Positions 1-9,516 are shown, counted from the first letter of the stretch. The stretch: 64,000 nt of DNA from Paractinoplanes durhamensis (GCF_016862175.1 NZ_BOML01000088.1:1-64000), one strand, 5' to 3'. Translations and numbers: made by a program. The notes: a model not told the origin generated them from the letters alone.

Positions 1-789
1 CACCCGCCGCTCGTTCAGCCCTCGGGCTATCCCCGCCGCGCTCCACCCATCCAACCTGCGGGCGAAGATCCACCGCACATGCGGGCCAGTCACCGGGTCC
101 ACCTCAAGCCGGTGCGACCGGCGGCCCCACCCGGCATGGACCTTGTTCGGGTGTGGGCCGGCATCCGCCAGCCGGTACCCGTACGGCGGCCGGCCACCCT
201 GCAACCGGCCCTGCTCGCGCACCTGCGCCGCCATCGCCGCGGTGGTGCGGAACCGGTTACGCAGCACCTCTCGTTCAGACTGGTAGCCCAGCATCATCAG
301 GATGGCCCGATGATCCGGCTCGCTCAGGTCAATCGGTCCCTGCACCTCCGGCAGCCACACCTGTACCCCATAGGCGTTCAGTTGCACGATGATCGGCTGG
401 GCCTGCCCAGCAGCGAATGCCCGCTCGAACTCGCCCACCACCACCGCATCGAACTCTCGGTTCGGATCCGCGGCTGCCGCCAGCAACGCCGCTGCCTGGG
501 GCCGACGCGGCCACGGCAGACTCCGCGAGACACCGGTGTCGAAATACTTCACCACGATCCGGCCCCGACCAGCGACCAGCCGGTCGGCCGCCTCGGACTG
601 CCATGACAGCGACGACACCGGATCCTGATAGCCAGCCGTCGAGATCCGTCCGTAGAACGCGAACCGCAATCCGACCGAACGCAGCGAGCCAGAACGCCGC
701 CCCCGCTGCCGCGTAACCGCTGCAGAAGGTGTCTGCAGCCAAGCGTTGAACGACCAGGCTGATGGAGGTGAAACCACTGTCGACGGCAT
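1..789 (-). CDS. Large serine recombinase, C-terminus beyond the window
   Basis: This frame stays open from an ATG at 789 to the left edge, so about 263 residues are visible and the end is missing. The resolvase catalytic block reads RFAFYGRIST near residue 42, with the presumed nucleophile Ser50. It is followed by FDTGVSRSLPWPRR, then VVGEFERAF, and the recombinase-domain signature GRPPYGYR. These are features of large serine integrases, which cut and rejoin DNA at attachment sites through a phosphoserine link. The first 40 residues before the resolvase fold are poorly conserved in type, so a TTG start at 669 is an alternative. No attachment site can be recognised from this end alone. It probably belongs to an integrated element extending to the left. 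Confidence 0.85.
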   Translation of the reverse strand, partial: MPSTVVSPPSAWSFNAWLQTPSAAVTRQRGRRSGSLRSVGLRFAFYGRISTAGYQDPVSSLSWQSEAADRLVAGRGRIVVKYFDTGVSRSLPWPRRPQAAALLAAAADPNREFDAVVVGEFERAFAAGQAQPIIVQLNAYGVQVWLPEVQGPIDLSEPDHRAILMMLGYQSEREVLRNRFRTTAAMAAQVREQGRLQGGRPPYGYRLADAGPHPNKVHAGWGRRSHRLEVDPVTGPHVRWIFARRLDGWSAAGIARGLNERRV

Positions 790-828
790 ATCGATCACCG
801 CGATCCCAGGAAGCAAGCCGCCACTCTT

Positions 829-1128
829 CTATAGCACCAGCGGGTCTCGGGTCTCGGCTCCCATCAGCGACTTCACCCTGGCCACGGTCACCTCGACGAG
901 GGTTGTACCTCCTACGAGCGACCGGACTGCTGAGGCTGCACTCGTCTGCCATACGGCAGACCCTCGATCGGGGGCCCATTGCAGGTGTGCATCTGCGCGT
1001 CGCGGGCGACCAGGATCACGGGCGGCAACGAATGGGAGCCAGTGGCCAACGAAGCGGCTGACAGTCGTATCCGGCGGCATGGAGAACGCCGCACTTCGCG
1101 ACATCGCCGGTCGCTCATCGCGTTGCAA
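829..1128 (-). CDS. Possible small protein upstream of the recombinase
   Basis: An open frame of 99 codons lies 39 bases upstream of the recombinase in the same direction, with a second possible start at 1104. The product has no recognised domain and no membrane segment. Its position is like that of small accessory genes that often precede serine integrases. The composition is ordinary for random high-GC DNA, so it may equally be non-coding. Confidence 0.25.
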   Translation of the reverse strand: MQRDERPAMSRSAAFSMPPDTTVSRFVGHWLPFVAARDPGRPRRADAHLQWAPDRGSAVWQTSAASAVRSLVGGTTLVEVTVARVKSLMGAETRDPLVL

Positions 1129-1323
1129 ACGGTGAAGTACTCAGGCTCAAAATCGTGGGATACGCCCTAAATACCACGTAAACTCCCAGCAGAGCACAAC
1201 CCAGCCGCACTGCAGGTCCTTGTCGCTGCCCTACTTACCGTGTTCAGTACAGGCGCGGCTGAGCTGCCACGACTTGCCTCTCTAAGATTGGTCTTGCGGA
1301 CGGTGAAGGAGGCGCAGCGAGCA

Positions 1324-1704
1324 ATGACTTATGAGGCGATGACGCTCGCTGGGCTTGCCCGTCATCTCTCCCGTCAGGCGGACGAGAAGATCCAATGGAA
1401 GCACGTCTGGGAGTTCCTCGAAGAGTATCGGTGGGAGCCCGTCGAGAAGCGGGCCGCGCTGTTGCTGGAGGAACCATCGCCGACCGGGGACCAGCGGTGG
1501 GACGTGCTCCTGGGAGCGTTGGCGGAGCATCTCGCGTCCGAGGTTGACTGCTCTCCGCCCGAGTGGACGCGGTCGCGGGTCTTGGCGACTCCGTGGTTTC
1601 CCTCGTCGCTGCCGTCCAAGCGAATGGAAGCGCTGGTCTGGGCGCCGGCGGCATTCCGCAAGCACGGCGTGTATCTCTCGTCTCATGATCTGGAAGCTGC
1701 GTGA
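1324..1704 (+). CDS. Small partner protein of a nucleotidyltransferase (antitoxin-like)
   Basis: A protein of about 126 residues whose stop overlaps the GTG start of the next gene (GTGA), so the two are translationally coupled. The ATG at 1324 is preceded by GAAGGAGG eleven bases upstream, which is why I prefer it to an upstream in-frame ATG at 1240. The sequence contains a Trp- and Glu-rich stretch (WKHVWEFLEEY) and a PAAFRKHGV tail. I recall similar small proteins next to nucleotidyltransferases in actinomycetes, but I cannot name a domain. Its place as first gene of a two-gene unit before a nucleotidyltransferase suggests an antitoxin or regulatory partner. That role is inference. Confidence 0.6.
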   Translation: MTYEAMTLAGLARHLSRQADEKIQWKHVWEFLEEYRWEPVEKRAALLLEEPSPTGDQRWDVLLGALAEHLASEVDCSPPEWTRSRVLATPWFPSSLPSKRMEALVWAPAAFRKHGVYLSSHDLEAA

Positions 1705-2222
1705 GCGACGACGGACTGCTGGGCCGGGCCGAGCTGGAACGCGCCTTCGCCGCGCTCGGCGATCGCCTGGTCCGCCGAGGTGTCGTCGCCGACCTGTTCA
1801 TCGTGGGCGGAGCAGCCATGGCACTCGCCTACGACTCCCAACGAGTGACCCGCGACGTCGATGCAACGTTCGTCCCGCACGGCGTGGTCCTGGAAGAGGC
1901 CCGCAACGTGGCAGAGGCGATGGGGTTGCCGCCGTGGTGGCTCAACGAGCAGGCGAGCGCCTACGTCTCCACCCAGAAGGACGCGGGTAGACGTGAGGTC
2001 TTCGACCATCCCGGTATCAGGGTGATGGCTGCTTCACCGGAACATGTGTTCGCTATGAAGGCCTTCGCGGCCCGCAGCCGCGACGAGGACGACCTACGCG
2101 CCCTGGCCACCATCATCGGGATAACCACGGTCGACGCGGCCCTCGAACTCTGCACACAGTTCTTCCCCGGCGAGCAACTCGCCGGTAGATCCCGAGCGAT
2201 GCTCGAAGATCTGTTCGCCTGA
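1701..2222 (+). CDS. Nucleotidyltransferase (DUF6036/AbiEii-like), possible toxin
   Basis: A 173-residue protein with the fingerprint of a minimal nucleotidyltransferase: FIVGGAAMALAYDS around residue 32 followed by TRDVDATF, giving the Gly-Gly helix cap and the paired acidic metal ligands. The rest matches the length of small DUF6036-type proteins. Members of this superfamily transfer nucleotides to RNA, protein or small molecules. Relatives such as AbiEii and mycobacterial MenT act as toxins by modifying tRNA. The GTG start overlaps the preceding small gene, a typical toxin-antitoxin arrangement with the partner first. The substrate is unknown, and assignment as a toxin rests on context only. 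Confidence 0.75.
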   Translation: MSDDGLLGRAELERAFAALGDRLVRRGVVADLFIVGGAAMALAYDSQRVTRDVDATFVPHGVVLEEARNVAEAMGLPPWWLNEQASAYVSTQKDAGRREVFDHPGIRVMAASPEHVFAMKAFAARSRDEDDLRALATIIGITTVDAALELCTQFFPGEQLAGRSRAMLEDLFA

Positions 2223-2636
2223 TACGACCTCGTTCCACAAACGCCCCCAAAGCTCAGGGCGATCCCCGCCAGCCGTTCGCGTTACGGACCCTGATACGGG
2301 TGGCGTCGGCGCGTTCGGCTTTCCGGGCGCGTTCGTGAACCCAAGGCGTGCAATCGGCCGTCTCCGATCAAGTCATTGTCAAGTCCCTGTCCAGGCGTGA
2401 AGCCTGAGAGTAGAAGGATGAAAGCCCAGAGCCTTCTTCGTGCGGCCGGCGTGGCAGCAACCACCAAGACAGCCGTATCAACGATGGCACCCCCGCATCC
2501 GCTGAGGGAGGTCAGGGCCGCCCCGAATGCGGCTCAGCCCTCGGGACATCGAGAGCCGATCGTTGCATTACGGCGAATGGGCATGTTTCTGAGCAGCGTC
2601 ACTTCGCGTTGGCCGGCAACAGCCTGAGGGGTGCGC
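2223..2636 (+). other. Gene-free stretch
   Basis: About 414 bases between the nucleotidyltransferase and the membrane-protein gene. Short open frames exist on both strands but none has a recognisable product or a convincing ribosome-binding site. I see no clear hairpin, repeat or RNA gene here. It presumably contains the promoter of the downstream membrane protein. Confidence 0.5.
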
Positions 2637-4424
2637 GTGTCCGATGTCGCCGTTGAAGAGGTGACCGAATCCGCAGCCGGGGGCTCCGAGCCGGCCGTCC
2701 GGAGCGCCCGGCTGACGGGTTTTCTCCGGCACGAGTGGACGTTGGCGTCGGTCGGATCGGCGTTGCTCGCGATCATGATGACGTGGCTGCTGCCGTGGTA
2801 CGCCAGCGATTTGATCTCTGGTGGAGTCAAGCCGGCGACCGTAGGTAATCCAGCGCGCACGCTCGCCGGTGACGGCGGAGACCCAGCGGCGCAGGCGTGG
2901 CTCATCGCCTGGGACGGGCATGCGTTACGGCACGGGTTGAGCGGGCTTTGGAACACCAATGCGTTCTATCCCGACAAAGACGCCTTGGCGTTCAGCGACA
3001 TGCTGCTCGGCTACGCGCCGATCGGGCTGTTGGGTAATGGCGTGACGGCCGCGATGCTGCGCTACAACATCTTGTTCGTGCTGACGTTCGCGTTGGTGTT
3101 TCTCGGGGGCTACACGTTAGTTCGCCAGCTTGGTGCCGATCGGGTGGCGGGCACGGTGACTGGCGCGGCCCTGGCTTACGCCCCGTGGCGTTACGGTCAT
3201 GTCGGGCACCTGAACATCCTGTCCAGTGGCGGTATCACCCTCGCCTTCGCGATGCTTGCCCGTGGCCACGGCTGGTCGATGACCGACGGCTATCGCCGGG
3301 ACCGGGTGCGCCCAGGTTGGGCGATGGCCGGCTGGCTGGTCGCCAGCTGGCAGGTCAGTCTGGGCTTCGGCATCGGCCTGCCGTTCGTTTACCTGCTCGC
3401 CGTGGCGTGCCTCGCCGCGGTGACGAGCTGGGTGGTGCGTGGCCGCCCTCCGCTGCCGCGGCGGCTGATCGTCGGCGACCTCGCCGGTGGCCTGTTCTTT
3501 ACTGCGACCACCCTATCGCTCGCATACATCTACCAGCACGTCCGCGACCTTTACCCGGACGTGCTACGTCAGTGGGACTACGTGGCGACCTTCTCGCCGA
3601 TTCCCCGCAGCCTGCTGGTGGCCCCCGCCTCCTCGCTCTGGGGCACGCCGCAGGCGGCCGCCCGGGCCGCCCTCGGCAACGCCGACAACGAGAAGGAGCT
3701 GCTCTGCGGATACATGCTGTACCTGCTGGCCTTCGGGGGATTGTTCCTGTCGGTATGGTCGGTACGGCAACGGCTGGGGCTGCTGACCGGCACGGTCCTC
3801 GGGGTGCTGTGCGCGATGGGCACCCACGGCCCGACGTATCGGCTGCTGTTCCTCTATGTTCACGGCTTCGACGGCGGGCGGACTCCTGGCAGGCTGATTC
3901 TCTGGCCGACCATCTGCTTAGCTGTTCTCGCCGCAGGCTTCGTCACGCGGCTCGCGACGGTCGCTCGCGACGTCACCCTGCCGCAGTGGTCAGTAGCTGC
4001 GGCCCGAGTGGTGACCGTACCCCTGTTGATAATGGTGCTTCTCGAGGGCATACCGAACCTTGCGCACGTGACCGAGCCGGGCGAACCAGCAGCGATGGCC
4101 GCTGCGACAGCGCCCTTCATCGTGCTGCCCACAGACGACGCGTTCGACAGCACCGCCATGCTTTGGTCGACAGTTCGCTTCCCGACCATGGTGAATGGAA
4201 CAGCAAGCTATGAAAGCCCAGAACGGCGGGCGATTCGGGAGGTAATGCACAGCTTTCCCAGCGAGGCCAGTCTCGACCGACTGCGCCAACTTGGCGTCCG
4301 CAGCGTGGTGGTGCTGCGCGATCGGGTCGTCGGCACGCCGTTCGAGGCTGCCCTGGAGGCGCGTACCGGGCCTGGAATCACCCGGCGAGAGATCGGCGGG
4401 GACGTGCTGCTCAGCCTTGACTGA
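2637..4424 (+). CDS. Polytopic membrane protein, GT-C glycosyltransferase-like
   Basis: About 595 residues with roughly ten hydrophobic segments in the first 470 residues and a soluble C-terminal part of about 130 residues. The first extracytoplasmic loop carries AWDGHALRHGL followed by NAFYPDKDALAFSD. Such acidic and aromatic first-loop motifs are seen in GT-C fold enzymes that use lipid-linked sugars, so a role in cell-envelope or glycan synthesis is plausible. No exact family can be named. I chose the GTG at 2637 because GAGGGG lies five bases upstream; a GTG at 2631 would overlap that site. The gene stands alone, with an insertion-sequence remnant immediately downstream. Confidence 0.65.
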   Translation: MSDVAVEEVTESAAGGSEPAVRSARLTGFLRHEWTLASVGSALLAIMMTWLLPWYASDLISGGVKPATVGNPARTLAGDGGDPAAQAWLIAWDGHALRHGLSGLWNTNAFYPDKDALAFSDMLLGYAPIGLLGNGVTAAMLRYNILFVLTFALVFLGGYTLVRQLGADRVAGTVTGAALAYAPWRYGHVGHLNILSSGGITLAFAMLARGHGWSMTDGYRRDRVRPGWAMAGWLVASWQVSLGFGIGLPFVYLLAVACLAAVTSWVVRGRPPLPRRLIVGDLAGGLFFTATTLSLAYIYQHVRDLYPDVLRQWDYVATFSPIPRSLLVAPASSLWGTPQAAARAALGNADNEKELLCGYMLYLLAFGGLFLSVWSVRQRLGLLTGTVLGVLCAMGTHGPTYRLLFLYVHGFDGGRTPGRLILWPTICLAVLAAGFVTRLATVARDVTLPQWSVAAARVVTVPLLIMVLLEGIPNLAHVTEPGEPAAMAAATAPFIVLPTDDAFDSTAMLWSTVRFPTMVNGTASYESPERRAIREVMHSFPSEASLDRLRQLGVRSVVVLRDRVVGTPFEAALEARTGPGITRREIGGDVLLSLD

Positions 4425-4539
4425 CGGGCGTCCTGAGTCCCGGTTCGACATGAGCTTCCCCCGGTTTGGTGGACCTGATGATCTTCCCCGGGTTCCGTGG
4501 AGTCGGTTCTGTGCTCGCGGATGCGCGGGCAGAGGCGTT

Positions 4540-4854
4540 CGCCGTGGTGGCCGCAGCTATCGCTGGTCACCCGAAACCGTTGCCCTGCACCAACTCGTCG
4601 CGGTCGCCGGACGGCGGTGGAGCATCGAGGAGTCATTCCAGGCCACCAAAACCGGCCTCGGTTTGGACCGACATCAGCATCGCCGCTGGAGAGCCTGGCA
4701 TCGCTGGACCACCCTGGTCATCGCCGCCCACGCGTTCCTCGCTGCCGCCACCACGGCCGGCACCGATAGCCCCGACGGCCTGATCGACATCACCGTCAAC
4801 GAACTCCGCCCTCACCGAACCCTAAAACGGATCTCCTGCCGGAGCCGCAAGTAA
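4540..4854 (+). pseudogene. IS701-type transposase C-terminal remnant
   Basis: The frame encodes RRWSIEESFQATKTGLGL, then WRAWHRWTTLVIAAHAFLAA, matching the last catalytic block and following helix of IS701-family DDE transposases, where the Glu of the Glu-Glu pair completes the triad. Only the last hundred or so residues survive and nothing upstream resembles the first two catalytic acids. No terminal inverted repeat could be recognised. The remnant lies just downstream of the membrane-protein gene and marks past insertion activity. Confidence 0.7.
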
Positions 4855-5017
4855 GTTTTCGTCAAGTCCGGCTCATTAGGCTGCTCACCAGAATGGAAAG
4901 CTGCAGTGAGTGTTGAGTAGTTCTGGTCGTAATGCCTATTTATTTACGTGATTGCGGCGAGAGCCGTGCGACCGCCATGACACTGCAGCGAATTCAACAC
5001 TACCTTAGGAGAACGTT

Positions 5018-5902
5018 CTGAGAAAGAAGAGGATGCTCGTTGCCGTCCTGGCTTCCGCCGCAGTTGTGGTGGCAGGCAGCGTCGCTGTCAGCGCGCACGC
5101 AGATGTGAACTCGGCCGCGATTTCAGCGGCCGCTACCTCAATTACGGCTGCCCCGAATACGGGTGCCCCAATTACGGTTGGGACAGGATCACCGTCGGGT
5201 AACGTCCCATTGTCGTCCAGTAGAGTTATTAAAATAACGGCCGACTTCAGTAGCGCCAAATACCGCAAGGTGGCAATAAACGAAATCCTTTCCGAGGCAC
5301 GGAATAAGGGTATCGGGGTGTACATGCAGCAGACGCTCGCCGCGCTGCCCGCACACGCGCCTTTCCAGGAAAGGTTTTTGAACACCCAGTTCAACGGCTC
5401 GATCTCCATGAGCAATTACATACTCACCGTAACCGTCACCAAGGGCGAAGTGACCACCCAAGTTAACTGGTGGCAGACTACAATCGCGAATTTGACCGCG
5501 TTCGTAGCCCTGGTGACGACCTATGGTTTGTGCGCAGCCGCCTTCCCGGCAGCCGGTTTTACGCCGTTCTGCGGTGGACTCAGCGGCGGAGTGGCAGAGC
5601 TGGTAAAGGACGTCATTCTGCAGGGCTTCGACCACAAGCTGGCGAGCGCAGAAGAGTGGGGTAACACGCTTGTCAACGTCTTGGTTTCGGCCGGGCTCAG
5701 TGCTTTTGGTGAGGCTGCACTCAAGTGGGGGAAGAATACGATTCCGACGCTTTTGAATACAGTCGCTCAAAGCGTAAAGAACTTCGGCGTCAAATTGTCC
5801 GCGGCTTGGGGCGCGATTCGGGGGGTTACCATCGAGAGCGGCGACTACCTCTTCACTATCATTCCTTTTGTCCGGAGCGCCTTGTCCAGGGTGGTCGTCT
5901 AG
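5018..5902 (+). CDS. Secreted protein of unknown function, possible CTG start
   Basis: A protein of about 290 residues with a classic signal peptide: basic RKKR, hydrophobic core, and an A-H-A cleavage site near residue 28. A Ser/Ala/Thr-rich linker follows, then a folded region containing a hydrophobic stretch near 160-200. No domain was recognised. The first in-frame ATG is at 5033, but it has poor spacing from any ribosome-binding site and would remove the basic residues. A CTG at 5018 lies six bases after AGGAG and restores them. The coding DNA is clearly richer in A and T than its neighbours, with TTA/AAT-type codons, which suggests horizontal acquisition. It overlaps the 3' end of the opposing ligase fragment by four bases. 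Confidence 0.7.
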   Translation: MRKKRMLVAVLASAAVVVAGSVAVSAHADVNSAAISAAATSITAAPNTGAPITVGTGSPSGNVPLSSSRVIKITADFSSAKYRKVAINEILSEARNKGIGVYMQQTLAALPAHAPFQERFLNTQFNGSISMSNYILTVTVTKGEVTTQVNWWQTTIANLTAFVALVTTYGLCAAAFPAAGFTPFCGGLSGGVAELVKDVILQGFDHKLASAEEWGNTLVNVLVSAGLSAFGEAALKWGKNTIPTLLNTVAQSVKNFGVKLSAAWGAIRGVTIESGDYLFTIIPFVRSALSRVVV

Positions 5903-6228
5903 CTGTAGTGATCACGACCGTTGTTGACGCGGCGTGGCGGCTTGATCAATGAGTAGACCTCCGGCGAGGTGAAGTTGCGACGCTTTTCACGAAACCGGAG
6001 TACTCCAATGAGGATCCCGTAGTAGATAGCCGGGAACCATTGGATGTTCGGACAGGACAGCGCCACCCGGTCTCCCGGTGCGATGGCGCGCTCGACGCAC
6101 AGGGCCGCAACCCTGCGGGCCTGTGCGTCGACGTCGGCGTAGGTCCAGTCCTGCGGGTTCACGACCACCGCGGTCCGGTCCGGTTGATTGCGGGTGCTGC
6201 CGTCGAGGAGCATGGCAAGATTAAACAT
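5899..6228 (-). pseudogene. Truncated AMP-forming acyl-CoA ligase (N-terminus only)
   Basis: The first 75 residues match the start of long-chain acyl-CoA synthetases: MFNLAMLLDGSTRNQPDRTA, then WTYADVDAQARRVAALC and GDRVALSCPNIQWFPAIYYG. Family members run to 500 residues or more and carry AMP-binding motifs further on. Here the similarity stops near base 6015 and an unrelated 33-residue tail follows. The adenylation active site is absent, so no ligase activity is expected. The truncation point probably marks a deletion or insertion boundary shared with the AT-richer secreted-protein gene. Confidence 0.75.
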
Positions 6229-6307
6229 CGAAAGCGATGCTATTCACGCACTCTGGACACCGAGTGGATGAAGACTTCCGCCCGCATTCCGCCGGTCGCG
6301 TCCGCAT

Positions 6308-9283
6308 TCACGAAGGGCGGCTTTCGGAATGGTCGGAAAGCAGAAGACCGGCGAAACCTGACCGGGCCTGCCCATGACAGCGCTGGGAGATCCGCTCGGC
6401 GAGGGCGGCGAGGGCGGAACGCATGCGCTCTGTGCCACCGTCCTGCAGTTCCTCGAGGACGGCACGGGCACGTTGTAATGCCCGTTCAGCGCCGGCGACG
6501 TCACCGGCCGAGATCAACATGTCGGTCAACTGCCACAGCGTGCCGAACAGCTGTGGGCTATCACTGGCTTGCCGCGACATCTCGACCGAAAGCTCGAGCT
6601 GTTCGGCCGCTTCCTCAATGCGGCCGTTCTCCGCCAGATTGCGGGCCATCGCGGTCCGGATCTCGCGCTCCTCAAGGCTGCTGCCGTTCTCCCGGGTGAG
6701 CTTCAACGCCTCCCGCAGCGCCTCGTCCGACTCGTCGAGCCGTCCCAGGGAGGTCCGGGACATGCCGATGAACAACAAGCTGACAGTCTCGCCCCGGCGG
6801 TTGTTCAGGAGGCGGAACAATGACAGAGCCCTCTCGCTGCGCTCGAGCGCCAGGTCGTGCCGGCCCATCGCGCGGTACAGGCGGTAGTAGTTGTTGTGTA
6901 CCAGGGCTTCCTCGAGACTCATCCCCTGGTCCTTGAAGATGCGCAGAGCCTCGGCGAGCAGGGCGATCGACTCCTCGTTGGCATCGAATGAGTGCCGGGC
7001 GCCGGCGAGGCTGCGCAGCACATGCGCCTCACCGACAGCGTCGTGGCTCTTCCGGGCCGCGCGCAGAGCCACCCTCATGGTGTCTTCCCAGTCCTGGAAG
7101 TATCCGGCCCACTGCAGGTATTGCTGCATGGTGATCGCCAATTGCCAGGGGATGATGCCGAACCCGGCGTCGGCCGCCAGCCGCACCGCGTCCTTGAGCT
7201 CCTCCCGCTGTCCCGCGAACCATGCGATGGCCTCGTCGTAGGTCGCTGACCGCGCGGGCACAACGCCGGGCAGTGCCGGGGGCGGTGCGATCGGCGTACG
7301 GTTCGGCTTCAGCGCCACCTGAGCGTTGAAGCTGCTGTGCAGGTAGTACTGGAGCAGGCGAGTGAGCGCCGCCTCCCGTTCGGTCACCGATTCCTCGGCT
7401 TGGAAGAGTTCCTCCGCATACGCCTTCACCAGCGGATGTGAGGTGAAGCGCCCGTTCTCGTGCTCGGTGACCAGTGCCGCTTCAGCGAGTTCGGCGAGTT
7501 CGGCCCGGGTGTCGTCGGCGCGGTGGCCGGACAGGCTTACGCAGGCCTCCGCGGTGGCGCCCGGCGCCAGAGCGACCGACAGCAGCCGGAACAGCCGAGC
7601 GGCGCCGGAGCTGAGCTGCTGGTAGGACCAGGAGAACGCCGTACGGGGATCGCTGAGGCCGCGGCCGCCGGGGAAGGCCTCCAGCCGGCGGGCGCCGTTG
7701 CGCAACTCGGCGGCGACGGTGGCCAGCGACAGGCGCGGGCGGGCGGCGATCCGAGCGGCCAGGATGGCCAGCGCCAGCGGGAGCCGGCCGCACAGTTCGA
7801 TGATCTCGTCGACGATCCGCGCGTCCCCGCCGGCATCGGGTGTCCGGGCCGGCAGGCCGGCGAGTCGGCGTTCCAGCAACGCGCGGGCGTCCGGCAGAGC
7901 GGGTAGGTCGACCCACAGAAGGTGGGCTCCGTCGAACGCGGCCAGGCCGACCAGGGACCGGCGGCTGGTAATGAGCACGAGGCTCGCCGACGAATTCGGC
8001 AGCAGAGGGCGTACCTGGGAGGCGTCGCGCACGTTGTCCAGCAGGACCAGCACCTGTCGCGACGCCGTCAGACTGCGGTACATGCCGACCCGCGCGTCGA
8101 ACGTGTCCGGCACGTCGGACGCGGGCACTCCAAGCGCATACAACAGAGAACGCAGAGCCTCGCCCGCCGGAACGCTCTCATCCTCTCCGAGGTGACCCTG
8201 CAAATCGAGATACAGCTGCCCATCGGTGAAGTCGTCACTCACCAGGTGCGCGAAGCGCGCGGCCAGTGTCGACTTGCCCACGCCACCCATGCCGTCCATC
8301 GCGATGACCAGCGGGCTGGTCCGGCCGGCATCGCGCATCCCGTTGAACAGATGGTGCAGAGCGCTCAGCTCGGCGTCGCGGCCGACGAACAGCGGGAGGT
8401 CGGGCGGAAGCTGAGCCGGGCGCACCAGCGGAATCGGCCGGGCCGGCACGGGCACCGGTGCTTCGAGACCGGCCGGCGGCATCGTCTCCTGGGTGAGCGC
8501 CCGCCGCTGAGCGGCCTGCAGATCATGGCCCGGGTCGATACCGAGCTCGTCGGCGAGACGCATCCGGATCGCCCTGTAGACGGACAATGCCTCGGCCTGG
8601 TGACCAGAGGCGGCGAGCGTCGCCACCAGGCTGGCTTGAACCGGCTCGTTCAGCTGGCTCATCTGCGCCGCCAGCCGTAGCGGGGCGACCATCCGCGTCG
8701 GCCGCCGCACCTGCACGGCAACGTCCGCGGCAGCGGTCACAGCGTCGAAGAACTCACCGTCGATGCTGGCGAAGGTCGCGGCCGCGGCAGCGCTGTCCGC
8801 GAGCGCGTCACCCGCCGGGCCGTGGCACAGCCGGAGGGCATCCAAATAGTGATCGAGCGCCTGATCGAGCTCCCCGCGGGCCTGGCTGGACCTCGCCTCG
8901 GTGACGTGCCGGCGGAACATGACCAGGTCGAGTGCCGTCTGGCCCGCGGCAAAACGGTATCCGTTCCCATGCCGCAACAGGTAGGTGCCCGAGGTACGTA
9001 GCCGCCGGTCGGGCTCGAGCAGCCGACGCAGCGTACCGACGTACTTATGGATGACGTTCACCGCGCTGGCCGGCGCGTCCGCGCCCCAGATCAGATCGAC
9101 CAGCTCATTGGTGTTGACCGGCCGTCCCTCGCGGGCCAGGAGTAGCGCCAGCAGACAACGCTGCTGACGGGGCCCGCCGTCGAGCTCTTTCTTGCCACGC
9201 CAGAGGCGTAGTGGCCCCATGATTTGCAGACGCAAAGTCTCGTCCCCCTCGTCGGGCGAAGGATGGGTGGTCGGGCCGGTCAT
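6308..9283 (-). CDS. AfsR/SARP-family transcriptional activator
   Basis: A 991-residue regulator. The N-terminus holds an OmpR-type winged helix (LRLQIMGPLRLWRG through residue 100) and a bacterial transcriptional activation domain to about residue 250. An NB-ARC-type NTPase follows with Walker A GMGGVGKSTLAA (Lys337). The C-terminal third is made of TPR-like helical repeats. Large SARPs of this plan activate secondary-metabolite or developmental genes in actinomycetes, with nucleotide binding and the repeats acting as the sensory part. The ATG at 9283 follows an AAGAGG site at seven bases. It is transcribed away from the adjacent ECF sigma gene, and its targets cannot be read from the sequence. 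Confidence 0.9.
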   Translation of the reverse strand: MTGPTTHPSPDEGDETLRLQIMGPLRLWRGKKELDGGPRQQRCLLALLLAREGRPVNTNELVDLIWGADAPASAVNVIHKYVGTLRRLLEPDRRLRTSGTYLLRHGNGYRFAAGQTALDLVMFRRHVTEARSSQARGELDQALDHYLDALRLCHGPAGDALADSAAAAATFASIDGEFFDAVTAAADVAVQVRRPTRMVAPLRLAAQMSQLNEPVQASLVATLAASGHQAEALSVYRAIRMRLADELGIDPGHDLQAAQRRALTQETMPPAGLEAPVPVPARPIPLVRPAQLPPDLPLFVGRDAELSALHHLFNGMRDAGRTSPLVIAMDGMGGVGKSTLAARFAHLVSDDFTDGQLYLDLQGHLGEDESVPAGEALRSLLYALGVPASDVPDTFDARVGMYRSLTASRQVLVLLDNVRDASQVRPLLPNSSASLVLITSRRSLVGLAAFDGAHLLWVDLPALPDARALLERRLAGLPARTPDAGGDARIVDEIIELCGRLPLALAILAARIAARPRLSLATVAAELRNGARRLEAFPGGRGLSDPRTAFSWSYQQLSSGAARLFRLLSVALAPGATAEACVSLSGHRADDTRAELAELAEAALVTEHENGRFTSHPLVKAYAEELFQAEESVTEREAALTRLLQYYLHSSFNAQVALKPNRTPIAPPPALPGVVPARSATYDEAIAWFAGQREELKDAVRLAADAGFGIIPWQLAITMQQYLQWAGYFQDWEDTMRVALRAARKSHDAVGEAHVLRSLAGARHSFDANEESIALLAEALRIFKDQGMSLEEALVHNNYYRLYRAMGRHDLALERSERALSLFRLLNNRRGETVSLLFIGMSRTSLGRLDESDEALREALKLTRENGSSLEEREIRTAMARNLAENGRIEEAAEQLELSVEMSRQASDSPQLFGTLWQLTDMLISAGDVAGAERALQRARAVLEELQDGGTERMRSALAALAERISQRCHGQARSGFAGLLLSDHSESRPS

Positions 9284-9516
9284 GCCGTCGCCTCTTCTCT
9301 GGCGGTCGTCGCCGATGCCGCTCTCCTCGCCGTCGAGGGCCGAAAATCACGGCGAAGACTAGAGAAGGTTGGTGGACAAGTACTTGATTGGTTGTGAGCC
9401 GAACAGGCGGAGAGCCGCGTGGTGTGGGGGCACATGCTTTGCTGATGCATCGTCTCGGCGCGAAGTTCGACCCGCCGAGGAAGAAGTTTTCCACCCGCCT
9501 GGGCTACCGTCCTTAC

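Noticed and set aside
329..979. 216-codon minus-strand open frame overlapping the serine recombinase
   Set aside because: A different frame of the same strand carries the resolvase and recombinase motifs; this one is low-complexity.
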